Shown here: piece by piece, positions 32,730 through 33,060 of the stretch | Layout of the letters: every line of letters begins with the position of its first letter | Position numbering within the stretch: position 1 is the stretch's first letter | Source: an uncultured Pelagibacteraceae bacterium | GTDB taxonomy: Bacteria; Pseudomonadota; Alphaproteobacteria; Pelagibacterales; Pelagibacteraceae | DNA: 33,060 nucleotides | Assembly (NCBI GenBank): GCA_902572005.1 | Contig: CACGEC010000007.1 | Coordinates: 1-33,060 of the forward strand | Direction: 5' to 3' | Made by a program: the position numbers and the translations under genes | Notes under the pieces: model-generated | Database searches by the model: none | What the model was told of the DNA's origin: nothing | The model's input: only the letters and a program-made list of their open reading frames with translations

Positions 32730-33060
32730 TGATAAAGAAAGTGGCTTTATAAGTCATTTAGCTGAACTTAGAAAAAGATTAATAAATAGTTTTATTTTTT
32801 TAATAATTTTTTTTATTGGCTGTTATTTTTTTTCTGAAAAAATATATGGTTTTTTAGTAGAACCATTTGCACAAGCTGTAAAGGATGATGGTTCTGATAG
32901 AAGATTAATCTTTACTGCTCTGCAAGAAACCTTTTTAACATATTTAAAAGTATCTTTTTTCACTGCTTTTTTTGTTACTTGTCCATTTATTCTCATGCAA
33001 ATATGGAAATTTATAGCTCCTGGTCTTTACAAGCATGAAAAAATAGCAATTTTACCTTAT
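32719..33060 (+). CDS. tatC: Sec-independent protein translocase TatC (partial, 3' end beyond window)
   Basis: An ATG at 32719 inside tatB opens a frame of 114 codons to the window end, missed by the ORF track because it has no stop here. It encodes 'MSHDDKESGFISHLAELRKRL', then a first transmembrane helix, 'LVEPFAQAV', 'IFTALQETFLTYLKVSFF' and 'LMQIWKFIAPGLYKHEK', all hallmarks of TatC, the signal-peptide receptor. About the first two transmembrane helices and their loops are present. It overlaps tatB by 11 bases; the nearby ATG at 32726 is in a frame that stops at once. Confidence 0.95.
   Translation, partial: MSHDDKESGFISHLAELRKRLINSFIFLIIFFIGCYFFSEKIYGFLVEPFAQAVKDDGSDRRLIFTALQETFLTYLKVSFFTAFFVTCPFILMQIWKFIAPGLYKHEKIAILPY

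Noticed and set aside
1-33060. CRISPR arrays, insertion sequences, toxin-antitoxin pairs, phage genes, defence systems
   Set aside because: No regular spaced repeats, transposase motifs or defence domains were found on either strand.

Overview
The window looks like a piece of a streamlined SAR11-type (Pelagibacterales) alphaproteobacterial chromosome. I infer this from the strong A+T bias, the AAA/TTT/AAT-heavy codon use, Lys/Ile/Asn-rich proteins, near-absent intergenic DNA (many neighbours overlap by 1-8 bases) and alphaproteobacterial gene orders such as dgt-argS-x-nagZ-scpA-scpB-tatABC and pdxJ-acpS-lepB-rnc-recO. No mobile element, CRISPR array, phage gene or obvious genomic island is visible. 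Almost every base is accounted for. The longest non-coding stretch is about 165 bases, upstream of a PiT-like transporter.

Layout. (1) 1-3606, plus strand: end of gatB, an O-methyltransferase, the tRNA hydroxylase gene trhO, a MATE exporter and a membrane-tethered or secreted SNase-like nuclease. (2) 3603-10270, minus strand: a sarcosine oxidase operon soxB-soxD-soxA-soxG, followed by a periplasmic binding-protein-like gene (PheC-like) and an ABC permease with no ATPase. In SAR11, demethylation of glycine betaine via sarcosine is an established source of glycine and one-carbon units, which fits this operon. (3) A tRNA-Ser(GCU) gene on the plus strand, then a soluble lytic transglycosylase on the minus strand. 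(4) 12686-20005, plus strand: dapA, smpB, folK, a compact (p)ppGpp synthetase/hydrolase, pyrE, pdxJ, acpS, lepB, rnc and recO, mostly with 1-4 base overlaps. The era gene often found between rnc and recO is absent here. (5) 20073-23428, minus strand: a PiT-like transporter, a small membrane protein, and the zinc cluster zur-znuB-znuC. (6) 23499-25592, plus strand: znuA, divergent from znuC across two tandem Zur-box-like palindromes, then an Ldh_2-family oxidoreductase. (7) 25584-26677, minus strand: xthA and erpA. (8) 26728-33060, plus strand: dgt, argS, a small one-helix protein where relatives carry a SPOR-domain protein, nagZ, scpA, scpB, tatA, tatB and the start of tatC.

How the genes work together. 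The sox operon turns sarcosine into glycine plus methylene-tetrahydrofolate, and folK supplies folate. The zinc cluster is a self-contained sensor plus importer. Rel, pyrE, pdxJ, acpS, lepB, rnc and recO form a housekeeping transcription unit. dgt to tatC joins nucleotide control, Arg-tRNA charging, cell wall recycling, chromosome condensation and Tat export.

I see no clearly new multi-gene system. The points most worth a second look are: the two Zur-box-like palindromes at the znu divergon; two genes (dapA and rel/spoT) whose extended -10 promoter motifs sit exactly five bases before the ATG, suggesting leaderless mRNAs; the PheC-like binding protein plus lipobox-bearing permease attached to the sox operon; the reduced Rel protein; and the 87-residue stub in the SPOR position.
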